Part shown: positions 11,101-22,162 of the stretch, one piece after another | Numbering within the stretch: position 1 is the stretch's first letter | How the letters are laid out: every line of letters begins with the position of its first letter | Source of the DNA: Trichoderma breve | Taxonomy: Eukaryota; Ascomycota; Sordariomycetes; Hypocreales; Hypocreaceae | Assembly: GCF_028502605.1 (NCBI RefSeq) | Contig: NC_079232.1 | Location: 4,464,001 to 4,528,000 of the forward strand | Direction of reading: 5' to 3' | DNA: 64,000 nt | Made by a program: the position numbers and the translations under genes | The notes under the pieces: model-generated | What the model was told of the DNA's origin: nothing | What the model saw: the letters and a program-made list of their open reading frames with translations, nothing else | Databases searched by the model: none

Positions 11101-12573
11101 TTCCCCCCTCCTCCAACAAAACAACGTGATAATCGGCGAGCCACGCTGTCACCTTTCTTCTGGCCTTGTAAGGCTGAACAGCCGCCCGCCATTTCCCTTG
11201 GTCTACCCAGGATATCAGTGGTCAACTTAGACGGCGAGGTTAGGAAGCTTTGGGGCTAAACGGCTAGTGCTTAGGCACCGTCAAGAGGGCTGGACGTTCG
11301 GACCCGAGCTTCAAAAGTTGTTGAAATCGAGCCCGATGGGCCAATGAGCATTTCGCTGTGGCATTCAGCCCTAACTAGCTGAAGAGCGCCCTCTTGATAG
11401 TTTTGCGGACTTTGTGTCATTCATGGCGCTCAATTGCTAGATCAGCTCGGCGAGCGGGTATCAAATAATCCCCGTCGCCATTGAGCCACACGGGCCATGG
11501 GCATAACACACCAGTGTTTAAAGCCACCAAGTCGCTTCGAAAGACATATCAAATGCCAACAAAAGAGAGATAGGCGAGACTTTTGCAGGCTCTTGAATGG
11601 CATCACAACTTGCAGCCAAGTAATATTTTAGGAATGCCATTGGTCAGACTGGCGTGACACATGCTCTCTGGATACGAAAAGTCCATCTGACGCCCTGTAA
11701 GCTTTTTGCCAGAAGCAGAAATTCTTGCAGCCGGCGTTTACAAAGAGATGAAATCCGGCTCGATTACTCATCCGCATGCCTCCGGGAATTGGAGTGGTGT
11801 ACTCCGTATTAAAACCCGAGGTAAGGAGAGCGGCAATCGGGTGGCGAAGACAAACTATTTCGAGTCACCTTTTTAGGTAAGATAACCTTCTCGAATGGAT
11901 TACCCAATGATGCAGCCATCCACAGTAACAAGCATATCCCGTTATTGAAGTCTAGGTGCACGATTCAGAAAGGCTCTTATACTAATATAAGCTTGTAAGC
12001 TTACCAATGGGAGCGTCTGCACAATCATATACAAGTCGAAGAGAAAGCTTCTAGCGCAGCTTATGTTGTTAGAGATGCCTTAGTAATGTCGACTTGATAT
12101 CAACGCCAATGCAGACCATTTTCGCTTTTAGGCTACTTCAACTACAAACATGCTGGATTCCCAGGTCCGCGGAATACCAAGAGTAGAGGCAGTAGATGGG
12201 CATATCCATTGATCATAATTTAGTGCTATTGCCTCCTTATTACTGGTACTCGGTGTAAATCCATGGATGCAATATTGGTACTCGACAAGTACATCACGCC
12301 AAGCATTGAGCATGCACCTGTCACATGTATACGCGTGTACAGCGGCGGCAAGCTCTGGTGGGTCGCTGGAGCTCAATCGCGCATCGCATCCAAAAAGTTT
12401 CTTGCCTCTCAAATATTTGAAATCCCCAAACCGCTTCGCACATTTTCGCGTAATCTCTCCGCCAGGGTCAGCCGGCATCCCACTTCTTGGTGAAAAAGCC
12501 AATCCGCCCTCGGCAAGATTTCCGGACTCGGCTACGGCTTCTAGCAATCGGAATCGCATTCGCATCCGCAATC
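8168..12573. other. 4.4 kb gene-poor intergenic region
   Basis: No open frame here has recognisable domains, codon bias or plausible splicing. I noted a perfect 7-bp hairpin at 9655-9671, a 10-bp inverted repeat at 11281-11290/11388-11397, and one TACTCCGTA motif at 11800-11808. Base composition is mixed and not obviously AT-rich, so I see no strong sign of RIP-degraded transposons. An unrecognised non-coding RNA or fast-evolving gene cannot be excluded. Confidence 0.5.
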
Positions 12574-13564
12574 ATGAGCCTCCTCGCAAACCCGCTGGCG
12601 ACGCCATCGCAGCTGTATCGCCGCGCTTCTTCCGCAATCTTGCCGCGAGATGTCGACGAGGCTGTTTATTTTGCGACGCAATGCCTGACGCAGGCGGCGG
12701 GCCGGTTGTTGCAACTGCCTCAATCGGTAACGGCGCAGGCTAATGTCTTGCTGGCGCGGTTCTGGCTGGCAGAGTCGCCAATGGCTCATGAATTCAGCGT
12801 AGGTTCCTTGATAGATGGATAGCCGCCAAGGGCGAATGGAGATGACTAACATTTGATATTTGTCACAGGACGTATCTGCTGCTACGATATATCTCGTCTC
12901 GAAGCTGGGGCCACTCCCTCGCTCGCCACGAGACGTCTCGAACGTCTATGCCTATCTATCATCTGCCAACTCGGCCCTTTTCCCCAGTGGCGAGCTGCCC
13001 AAGGACGACCCAAGGGCATACTATCAGACCGAAGCGGACTACTATGCCTTCCAGCAGCGGATGCTGGGCCTGGAGGCTCGCATCCTTCAGTCGCTTTCAT
13101 TTGATACCCAAGTCTCTCTTCCACATCCGCTAGCCATTACCTATCTCCAGACTCTGGACTTTTTATCACAGCCACGAACAACAGTCTCTTTACGAACGAT
13201 TCAATATCTCAACACAGCTCTATTGTCACCCCAGATGCTTTACATAACGCACCAGCCTAATGCCCTGGCCACAGCAGCGATATACAATGCGGCGCGTGAT
13301 CTAGGCGCCAAGATGCCGGAGCATGAGTGGTGGGAGGTCTTTGACGTTGACCGTGAAGAATTGGGATTTCTAGTGGTTGCCATGCGTAGCGTTGAAGGAT
13401 GGATGCAAAAACTCAAGGAAGATTTCCCGAGCTTTGGCAACAGCATGCTAAGGAGAAGCATGGTGGAGGACGAATTGCATAGGAGAGGGTTACAAGTCGG
13501 CAACGGGGATAATACACCTCGAGATGAAGAGGGTGAAGTTATGCGAATGATGGACAGCCGGTAA
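12574..13564 (+). CDS. L-type cyclin (transcription/splicing-associated cyclin)
   Basis: The exons are 12574-12798 and 12869-13564 (306 aa). The 70-nt intron has a GTAGGT donor, a GACTAAC branch motif and a CACAG acceptor, and lies between codons. The first cyclin-box helices are visible in QAAGRLLQLPQSVTAQANVL, followed by a SAATIYLVSKL segment typical of cyclin L/K (the position of AxxLASKI). The RDVSNV element matches the RDVINV-type signature of cyclin L. A second cyclin fold follows, with LATAAIYNAARDLG. Cyclin L partners Cdk11-type kinases in transcription and pre-mRNA processing (family knowledge). An in-frame upstream ATG at 12487 would add 29 residues of poor quality, so 12574 was chosen. 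Subfamily assignment to L rather than C or K is probable, not certain. Confidence 0.82.
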
Positions 13565-15300
13565 GGTAACAAACTCTACCGTGAATGAAACTACGAAACT
13601 GGGCTCGTGCACGAAGCTGTCCGCTTAGAAGCGCCAAGCTTGGAAATCTGCCTCGCATCCAGATGCAACACGAGTCAAAGGCCAGCATAAGGCATATTGG
13701 TTTTAGCTGCCAAAGGACTCCCGGAATTCGTCATCCGGCGATTTATCATTCGATTATGCGAAGGTTACCTCAACTAAAACCGCTGTTCCTGTCACAAAAA
13801 TGCCAACACCAATATCGTCAAGGTCTTATTTTCAGACCCCACGAGGCGTCGCTTGGCTGAGCAAGGAATGGGTTGAGAAATGTCGCAGGCGGAATGGTCT
13901 CGATTTAGACCGCCTTAGCTGAGCTTCTTGAGCTCCTATATGCTGACAGTGGCTTCGAATCCTTGCAACAGCTCTGGATCGGAGCCATGATGCTTGGCAG
14001 AATGCCGTGCCATCGGAAATCGGTTGCCTGCATAACTGTCTCTTTGAGTGATGCAACAGCCTAGTCGGAGTCCGCAGTGCCTGAAATGGCCAGCCAGTGC
14101 TCCAAGTAGACTATCGCCAAGTACTAGGAGTGTTAAGGTAGTTTGTAGAGGTGGTATTGCACTTCATATTCTCTACTACAACAGCATCATTGCTCGACGC
14201 ATCATCTGATTTGATACTCTGATATCAATTTTTCTCGCTGTTCTTCTGAACAGTGTCGATGTGGGATATACAAGGGATGGCACGGTATCGACACTGGGGA
14301 TAGGGATAAAGCAGCCAAATCTGCCTTCAAATGTTCAAGTGGATTGACCACCATATTAGGATAACGCCGAGTCAATATCCTATCTTACAGAGGGTTTTGC
14401 AAAAACGAATCATTAGTGGCTAGCTTTCTGCCTTCTAGGCTAAACAGCATCGAAGACAAATATATCGCGGAAAACCACGCTTTTTGTGACAGCTAGTTTC
14501 TCTTAGCTGAAGCACCACACCAGCAATGACCATCCGCCACCCCGCTTGAGGAAACCCGTGGGGATCTTGGCTGAAGAGGCCAATATTGCTGATTCACATT
14601 ATTAGCAGCGGTGAGACTGAGACAATCCGGACTATCAGTGCTCGGTGGTTGGTTGATACTTGTTCCTCAAGGCCAATCGGCACGTCATTCCATCACGTCT
14701 CAGCTTTATCGTGGGGCCCCAATGTGGGGGAAGACAGCAATAAGACGGCGATGTGGGATGGATGGACTTTGCTGTTAGATGGCGGCGCCAAAAACGGGCT
14801 CAGACGGCCACCGAATAACCCCGAATCCTGATGGAACTATTGAGAACTATTGTGTAACGTCGTTTTATCAGAAAAATGCTCTTCTCGCTTGTGTTGCATG
14901 GATGCATGGATCCTAATTATCGAAGCCACCTGGAAGAAAAAAAGGGACCCTTCCCCAGAGTATTGACTTTCTTGGGCGCCTCTTTTACCCGTGATAGCAT
15001 GTGGCACGGAGATAACACGCCTTTTAACTCGGTTCGCTGTGCTTTCTCTGATGAAAAATAGTAAGCATAAAACCGATGAGCCGAAATCTTGTTTCCATCT
15101 TGTTTCCATCTTTCAGCCCAAAAACCTCGAACCACTTTGTCGGGCATCTGCCGAAAGGCGGCGCCACCATCTAGGTAATCATTGCCAAACTCCAAGCTTG
15201 AAGCCGAGTTATCCAGAGACAAATGACTTTCTACCCAGCCAACAGCTAGCTAGCCACTGAGACACGAATAATGTCATATCAGCGGTGTGGGGGGCCGCAT

Positions 15301-15313
15301 GTGTGTGTGTGTG
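15301..15313. repeat. (GT)n microsatellite
   Basis: There are six and a half GT units, followed after AAT by a further short GTGTGT tract. It is a simple repeat in a non-coding region. Confidence 0.85.
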
Positions 15314-16885
15314 AATGTGTGTATACCTGCATGTTAGATGCCTTTCGCTTTTCGCTTTGGTAAACTGATCGTCGCGCCTCCAAAGAAACATTTACATCCA
15401 ATCAAATCCCATGCATCACAACGATATGTCTTGGAAGCCTACAACGAGACACAGCGCCACCAACCTTGTGCTTGTGAGCCCAGCTGAGTTTTGCTTCTTC
15501 TTCCCCGTGCGACATTTGTCGTTAAACCCGATTGTTACTTTAGGGGCTAGAAACGAGTTTCTCCATGTTTGATACCGTTTTTCATATCGCAAAATGTAAC
15601 CGCCAAGACTGATGGATTTGTTGTGTGTATGTGGCAAAAAGTTTGACACACAACATGCTGTTCAGTCACCTGTGAAGAAGTCTTGGCGGCGGAGTGCCGG
15701 CTTCTAGAAGACTTGGCTGCAACGTTGAGTGTCCAACGACGTCAAAGTGTGTGCAGTAGCGTGGCTGTGGAGAGTTTTTGCTTTGACGATGGGATTCATT
15801 CTCATCACCGCCTTTGCCGCAGCGCATGAAAATACTATTCCAATTTCTGAATCATGCCTAACATATATATAAACAACACCACGTATTGGTTCTGTACAGG
15901 CACTATTAGATCATCGTTTATGCCATTATGTCACGGTGGGCCACTGAAACAAAACCAGCATCTGCTTCTGCATCTCCATTTGCATGTGCGTCTGCGGTCC
16001 TAATTTCCGGATTCCGAGCCGCGCCTTTGACCGCTTTTGCCGACCGAACAACGACCTTCTTGCATTGAGCGGCCATCTTTTCAGGGCTCGGTGAAGGAAA
16101 CGCCTGCTTGCTATTTGGTGCTTTTGTGTTGCGCTAGTCTAGTACATGCGTTGATGTGTGTAGTGAAACGATTGACACAGGGCGAGCACCTGATTGTCTG
16201 GCTATCGACATGTCCACGTCTTGTAATGCTACCTTGTTTGTCAGGAAGATGCTGACAGAAGAGCCTCTGTGAATTACATCTATTTGATTTGTCCTGAATA
16301 GGGGGTAAATAATGATATCCCTGATTCGGTATTTTTTGTCATTGGAGTCCATGGACTGGGGAAAAATAAAGAAGCATGGACGTTCTGTAATTAATATTAC
16401 GGAGAACCCACAAACTCCACACATATCAGAAGCATTACATACGAGTACGTCCGTCCAACAGTAGTAGCAAAAAAATAAGGCGCGGGATTAAATAGCTCAC
16501 CTACCTTATCCAGCTGGACCCCCAAACCTTGAATCTGAGATAAACCTTGGAGGTTAATCTGCGGCTCCTTTTCCCCTTCAGCTGTGAATCTCTAATTAAT
16601 CCTTCCGGAGAGCGTAAGCGCAAAGTCTAGGTCAGCCGTTTGGGGGCCACGCCCACAGGAAGAAATATAATAAAAAAAAGTAAAACAGCCAAAAGGGGGA
16701 ATGACTTTTAATCATTTGATTCATACACGAGATTGGCAAAGTCTGTCTGTGATAGGCTGGACTAATACTCCGTAAATGGTGCCGATATCAGGTCTCCCCC
16801 AATAGGGCATGAAAGTTACGTGTATCCATTGCACCGGGCCGAGCTGATCGCTGGATCTCCGTTCCCGCCTTTTTTATTTTGTTCT

Positions 16886-16893
16886 TATATAAA
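16886..16893 (+). promoter_or_regulatory. TATA box of the 74-aa protein gene
   Basis: TATATAAA lies 164 bases upstream of the ATG at 17050, with a second TATAAA-like element at 16902-16907. A pyrimidine-rich leader (about 16930-17040) follows. This TATA plus CT-leader layout is typical of strongly transcribed fungal genes. The transcription start itself is inferred. Confidence 0.55.
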
Positions 16894-17049
16894 CTGGAGA
16901 TCTATAAATGCGGCCCTGCTCCCCCCGTTGCCCACACTTGGCTTCCTCTTCTTCCTCCAAACCGTTTCTCTTACCCGCCGAATTCTCTCTTGACTCTTCC
17001 ACTGTGGCATATACTTCCACCAAAACTTTACTACGCCTACAACACCAAA

Positions 17050-17363
17050 ATGCCTTCAACCTCTTCTGCTCCTCCTGCGGCCCCTGCTGCTGGTCCTGCT
17101 CCTGCTGGCCTCGGCGAGAACAAGGCCATCAAGTTCCAGATCAAGACGGGCAATGCTCGCTGGGAATGCACTCTCCAGGACCGCGCTCACTAGTATGTCC
17201 CATCATTACCATTACTCTGGCGCAACACAAGATTCTCGTCACATCGTACTTCACACGGCAGCATCTAACATAGAACAACAGTGAGCGCAAGAAGGCCCAG
17301 CGCACCGATTCCACCGACTCTACTTCCACCACCGATTCTTCTTCTACTGCCGAGTCAAAGTAA
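17050..17363 (+). CDS. Small hypothetical protein, 74 aa, low-complexity ends
   Basis: The exons are 17050-17192 and 17282-17363. The 89-nt intron has a GTATGT donor and an AACAG acceptor and splits a tyrosine codon. Read through the splice, the frame closes cleanly with TAA. The protein has an Ala/Pro-rich N-terminus (about residues 5-20), a compact central segment of some 30 residues including KFQIKTGNARWECTL, and a Ser/Thr/Asp-rich tail. There is no signal peptide or membrane segment. I do not recognise the family. The strong promoter architecture and the conserved-looking core suggest a real, possibly abundant protein. It stands alone between long spacers. Confidence 0.72.
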
Positions 17364-19674
17364 AACGAAGAAAAAAATAAAACGAGACCAAAAAAATCTA
17401 CCAGAGCTATACTATGGCGTTTAGGGGAACACTCTCGCGCTCTTGAAGTCGCTCTCGTTTCCACGCTAGGGATTCAGAACAACTGCAGGAGGGAAATCGT
17501 GGAGCTCCGTTTCATACTGCCTCACTTTGAGCAGTCGGTGTTATAGGTGGATGCGTGCTTTTAGCGATTGGGATTTGTTACTTAGATCTTGGGGGCGTTT
17601 TAGAACCCCGAGCTGTCTTTGCAGATTAGAACCATACTACGTTGATTTATTACGTTATTTCCTCTGCCTCGTGCTGTAAATGAATGAGGGACATTTAATC
17701 CTTCTGCACCGCTTCTCATGCAAGACAAGCTTTCAACGCCCTGGCCAAGAGTTTTAGAGCAAGAAAAAAAAGGCTTGTCCAGGAGGATTGACGGCATCAT
17801 CGGAGCCAATTGGACAGGGACCACAAGCTTCGAATGTTCTAGGACACGGGCATGGCTTCCAGATGAGGACGCTCGAGTCCGGAGCCGTCAGCTTGGCAAA
17901 GAAGGATCCAATCGAGCCATCGAGCCAACAGCAAAGCATTCTCGCAGCTTTGGGAGAAATATTTGCCATGTGTGACTTGCATGCCGGGGAGCTCGCGTGA
18001 CGGAGTGCCAAGTTGTGCGATGTGATTGTTTGTATGACCTGATTTTGATAAGCTTCTCTGGCCAAGTTAAGGTGTTGCTTTGCTGTGTTTGGGCTAGGAT
18101 CGGATCGGGCCGTTATCGGGGAGAAGAACGTTGAAATTCAGAGTAATACTCGCTGTTGGTACCATTTTCTTACCTTTTTTTTTTTTGTCTCTCTGTTCTA
18201 TGCTATTGTGAATTCTTGGCGTTTCGATTCTTCGGTGTCTCGATTGGGATGTTGGTCGATAATCAACGTAAAAAGAATGCGGGTTAAGACTCCATGCCGT
18301 AATTAGTTACGGGGTAGCGTATGAGGCGAGCACTCACATATCGTGTGTCGCGTGCTCACTACTGACTAAACAGTCAGGACGGGATATATGGATATGTTCA
18401 ACTCAATCATCTACCTTCTGCTCATCATGCTTCACATCGATCCGGCGCTCAACATCCCAGAGATGACCCTTGTCAATTGGCATCACCTACTGGGATTAAC
18501 AGAGCTATGATTCTGCTGCATTGAGAAAGTGGAAAGCCAGCGGCTAGGCAAACCCTGTCAGCATGTCACACAAAGCGCCGAAGAATCGACGAATTTGGCG
18601 ATTCTTTACTACCAACAAGGCAGCATCACGATGATGCACATGGTGCCTGGCCAGGAAATCCCCAGCTTCCATTTCTTGGAATTTATCACCTTGATGCACC
18701 CACCTATCACTGGCAGTATCTGCAATAGGGTTACTCTCATGACAGCGCCTTTATTCATGTACGGAGTACTCGTACATGAAATATCTATGGATTTCTCTTC
18801 AAGCTCTTCAGACGGGAGCGTTATCTAAATTCCCCCACAAATAAACCGTCTTCTGTTAGTGGGGGTTCCATCATCGTACATGAGCTTGCGTCTGTTAGTG
18901 CAGGCTGTCACCGCACTAGCATTATAGGCCTTGCATATTGCTGCCAGATGGCATCTGTTTCCGCTTGACACATCACGGATGCCAACGTTGAGTCTGAGCT
19001 ACCGCCATGTAGTGCTTCCTCAGCACATTATTGGGCACCTGGATATCAGCACAGCACATTTAGCATCAGGTATCAGCTATCAAGTCTCAGGTAGAGGTAC
19101 GTGATGCGTTGTCATGACAGGTCAGAGATCAGATCATGTGACGCTTCAGCCCCAGGTTGGCAGTACCGAGTACCTGCACCCAGGCGCCCACCCAGGCCGC
19201 GCATGGCGTTACGAATACGCCAGCAAAAAGCGTTGAGGAAGTGGCAAAGCTTCGCCCAGGACCACGCAATCAGGTCGCCTTGGGCTTGCTTCATGTGGCT
19301 TGTCCTGTTGCTCCTTTACCAGCTGTGGCGGTGACATCTTTGACTTTCCCTCCATTCTTCCCTCTCTCAACTCTTCACAGACCGGGTCGATATAGACTGA
19401 GAGCAGCAGAAAAGGACTTGTCGCTCATTCGGCTGCCTTTTCCCTCTCGCTTCCGCTCTCTTCTCCTCCTCGCACGCAATTGTAGAGTTGCAGCCGCCTG
19501 CTGATCCGCATTTCCCAAGTCAGCAGCTCAGGCGCTCGTTGCCTTGTCTGTGCCTTAGCCGCCCGTCTGCTGCCCCTCTCGCTCTCTTGCGCAGACCAGC
19601 TCAGACCAGCTCAGACCTGCTTCTTACATACATACATACACCGAATACCTACTTAAACCCGCCGAGCCGCCAAC
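17364..19674. other. 2.3 kb intergenic region
   Basis: No gene is recognised. It contains a T-run near 18175-18187 and the palindrome-like GTACGGAGTAC at 18759-18769. The last 300 bases before 19675 are CT-rich with a CATACATACATACA tract and probably form the promoter and leader of the next gene. Confidence 0.5.
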
Positions 19675-20811
19675 ATGCCCATAGCACATCATATGGTCCT
19701 GGCCTCGGGCGCCGTCGTCGCCGTCTCAGTGGCAGTGGCTACCTTCATCGCCATCTACGAGTCCCCCGAGCTGCGCCAGTACGCCGACGACGTCCGCCGA
19801 CGCATCGCCATGGCCTTTTACTCCATGGGTGACGGCATCACTCCTCCGGCCAGAGAGCCCCGCTTCAACAGGCCCGAAGACGCCGAGGGTTTCCTCCAGT
19901 CTCGCCGTGGTACAGGTGCAGAGCCTGGCGTCGATGCCGATGACGAAACCCGCCGCCGGCAGAGAGAGGAGCTGTTGTACTGGAATGCGGTGCGGCTCCA
20001 GCAGCAGGAGCGGGAGAGCCAACAGCGAAACTCCTCCGACCCGCCTCCCAGACCAGCCAAACTACCTCGCGGATCTACCTTTGACGATTTTTTGCAGCCG
20101 GATACCTCTGCCGAGCAAGAAGGTGCATATGTCTTCAACTCTGGTGCCGACACTAGAGACTATGGCGGCCTGCGGCGTCGCGGAGAAGGCGCCCGAGGCT
20201 TCATGTCGCCCGCTTACTCCAATCCCTTTGCAGACGAGCATCACATCGAAGCCGACGAAATCCAAGACGCCCACATTGCCCGCCAGCTCGCCCCAGAGCA
20301 GGGCGAGGTCATGTCAGACATTTACAGCGCAACCACCCGTGATGATCATGAAGAGCGTCAAACTGCTACTCTGGAGCCTGTCTCACCAGCACCGTTGATT
20401 GATGTCGCTCCGCTACCCATTCCATCACAGTCACCGCCACCTACCCTCGAGCGAGAGCTTGCCGAAAACGAGTTCATGTCTGCTGGTCAAGATGATCGCC
20501 GCGACGTTCATGCTACCATCCAGGCCTGGGCCCAGGAATCGAGCCGTGACTTTTACTCCCCCCTCCCCGTGACTCCCGTAGCACCAATGTCTGAGCCGGA
20601 CGTCATTTCTCAAGGAGAGCTTACCCCCACCGACTCCATTTCTCTTGTTGGGTCAGGCGAGGATATTGCCAATGATGCTCACTTTTCCGAGCATGACAGC
20701 AACGGACGGTACATGGACGTGATGAGCGAGAGCGAGGGCATGGCCACCCCGGCCAGCTGGTCTGAGGTGGGTAGCGTCATCAGCGACAACGACGGCCCAA
20801 TGCACGCGTGA
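19675..20811 (+). CDS. Hypothetical membrane-anchored, largely disordered protein
   Basis: A single exon encodes 378 aa. Residues of about 8-28 form one hydrophobic helix (LASGAVVAVSVAVATFIAIY), likely a signal anchor. After it come a short conserved-looking segment (ESPELRQYADDVRRRIAMAF) and RFNRPEDAEGFL. The rest is low-complexity, acidic, Ser/Pro-rich and probably disordered, with an NPFADEH motif midway. This resembles uncharacterised Pezizomycotina integral membrane proteins; I do not know a function. The start was chosen because the leader directly upstream is fungal-like and the anchor follows at once. Codon use supports coding. Confidence 0.78.
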   Translation: MPIAHHMVLASGAVVAVSVAVATFIAIYESPELRQYADDVRRRIAMAFYSMGDGITPPAREPRFNRPEDAEGFLQSRRGTGAEPGVDADDETRRRQREELLYWNAVRLQQQERESQQRNSSDPPPRPAKLPRGSTFDDFLQPDTSAEQEGAYVFNSGADTRDYGGLRRRGEGARGFMSPAYSNPFADEHHIEADEIQDAHIARQLAPEQGEVMSDIYSATTRDDHEERQTATLEPVSPAPLIDVAPLPIPSQSPPPTLERELAENEFMSAGQDDRRDVHATIQAWAQESSRDFYSPLPVTPVAPMSEPDVISQGELTPTDSISLVGSGEDIANDAHFSEHDSNGRYMDVMSESEGMATPASWSEVGSVISDNDGPMHA

Positions 20812-21394
20812 GCGTAATGTGTGTAACTTGGCATATGCATATGCGGTCTGTCACCATACAAAAGAGAGCCTAAACCGGGATCCTGTTCTATTTCCTTTTG
20901 ATATGTTGTTTCCTTTTTGGGTATAAATGGTGTGGCGTTGAGTTTTGGCGCTCCGGGATCTGATTTAACCAGACATGACACTACTGCAGGTAGCCCCTCT
21001 ATCGTTTACGGGCGTGTATATTCTATTCATTCTTGTCGAATTTTTTGATCTCTTGGAAAGGTTAATAGTCAACTATTGTGGCACCTTGGGGCAAGATATA
21101 CGTGTTCACATTTCTGCTGTCCTGTTGCGCTCCTTCAAACTACCTAAATACCATTGCCTTAACTAGGTATCTACCGATCAATGAAATCAAGCTCGAACCA
21201 CCTTCTCTTTCTTCACTGGAGTCTGTGCTTTCTATCTTACTATGGAAAATACTATTACGAAAAAGTATATATATATCTGAGACATGGGGGCTGAACAGCC
21301 AGGCTGGAATGCTGGCTACCCAGTTTCCCCCCATGATATGGCCCATATGATGACGGCAGCCTTGTGATTCCTAATGCACATACCTCAAATCTAA
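20812..21394. other. Convergent 3' spacer
   Basis: This A/T-rich spacer between the membrane-anchored protein gene (+) and the metallopeptidase-like gene (-) is probably both 3' UTRs. I see no further gene. Confidence 0.55.
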
Positions 21395-22162
21395 TTATAC
21401 GCCATGTTGCAATGTCCTGGTATAGTCTGCAAACAGGTCTTTAACCTTTCTTCCAAAAAGCCCAGGCCAAAAGGTGTCCTCGACATATCTGCTGACCCTT
21501 AGTTTTTCGTTTATTCGACGAACCGTCCCCTGACCATAGAGCCGTTCAAGATACTCCAGGAAGTAGGCAGTGTGCTGGTACCCGGCATCCCAATTCGGTT
21601 TGACCTCCTTCTTCCAGTGCGGAGGTGCAAGATTGGCGTGAAGACGCACCCAGTCTGCGATGCCCTCGATGAGCCCGCCTGGGGCAGCGCCGAAGCCGTT
21701 GTACTGGAAACAGTGGACGAGCTCGTGAGTTACGACACCGTTGATTTCGGGGATCACGCGAGACGGCGGGTTGATTTGCGCGATGTACGAGAGCGAAAAG
21801 TGAATTTCCTTGATGTTGTTATTGTCGTTTTGGCCGACTGTGTAGGCTACGCCGGGCATGTCCTCGAGGACGAGCGTCACGGAGCTGGTTGGTGGGACTG
21901 TCGTCTCCGGGTTTGGGGGAGTGTTGTACAAGAGCTTGAGGACGTTCAGAGTGCCGGTGGTTAGCAAATCGGTTGCGTTGACGGCGCCGAGGAAGCGCTT
22001 TGAGCCGGGGTGCTTGAGGTCCCGGATCTGGAGCTGGATGTTTGGCACGGAGAAGGTGTCCAAGCTGTCCTTGCGCTCATCTTGAGATTGGTCTTGGTGT
22101 TTGTAATTGCCGTTTATGTGAGCTGAGGGGGGAAGTGGCGTGGGCTCTGCAATTCGGGTCAT
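21395..22162 (-). CDS. Basic secretory protein (BSP) family putative metallopeptidase
   Basis: A single exon encodes 255 aa. The core has HELVH at residues 146-150 and then the GLIEGIADWVR segment (about 163-173), the zinc-site arrangement of the plant basic secretory protein / peptidase-like family (PF04450-type). The N-terminal half carries the family's beta-strand region (SVTLVLEDMPGVAYT, IHFSLSYIAQI). No signal peptide is visible: the N-terminus is polar and Pro/Gln-rich, unlike the secreted plant members. Substrate is unknown and peptidase activity is inferred only from the HExxH motif. Upstream lies a minisatellite and an upstream ORF whose TGA overlaps this ATG. Family call is secure; function is not. 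Confidence 0.85.
   Translation of the reverse strand: MTRIAEPTPLPPSAHINGNYKHQDQSQDERKDSLDTFSVPNIQLQIRDLKHPGSKRFLGAVNATDLLTTGTLNVLKLLYNTPPNPETTVPPTSSVTLVLEDMPGVAYTVGQNDNNNIKEIHFSLSYIAQINPPSRVIPEINGVVTHELVHCFQYNGFGAAPGGLIEGIADWVRLHANLAPPHWKKEVKPNWDAGYQHTAYFLEYLERLYGQGTVRRINEKLRVSRYVEDTFWPGLFGRKVKDLFADYTRTLQHGV

Larger units (their letters stand above)
13565..17049. other. 3.5 kb gene-poor region upstream of the 74-aa gene
   Basis: No gene is recognised. It contains a 10-bp inverted repeat at 14251-14260/14287-14296, a short (GT)n microsatellite at 15301-15313, a TACTCCGTA motif at 16766-16774 and, at its right end, a TATA element with a CT-rich leader for the small gene at 17050. Confidence 0.5.
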
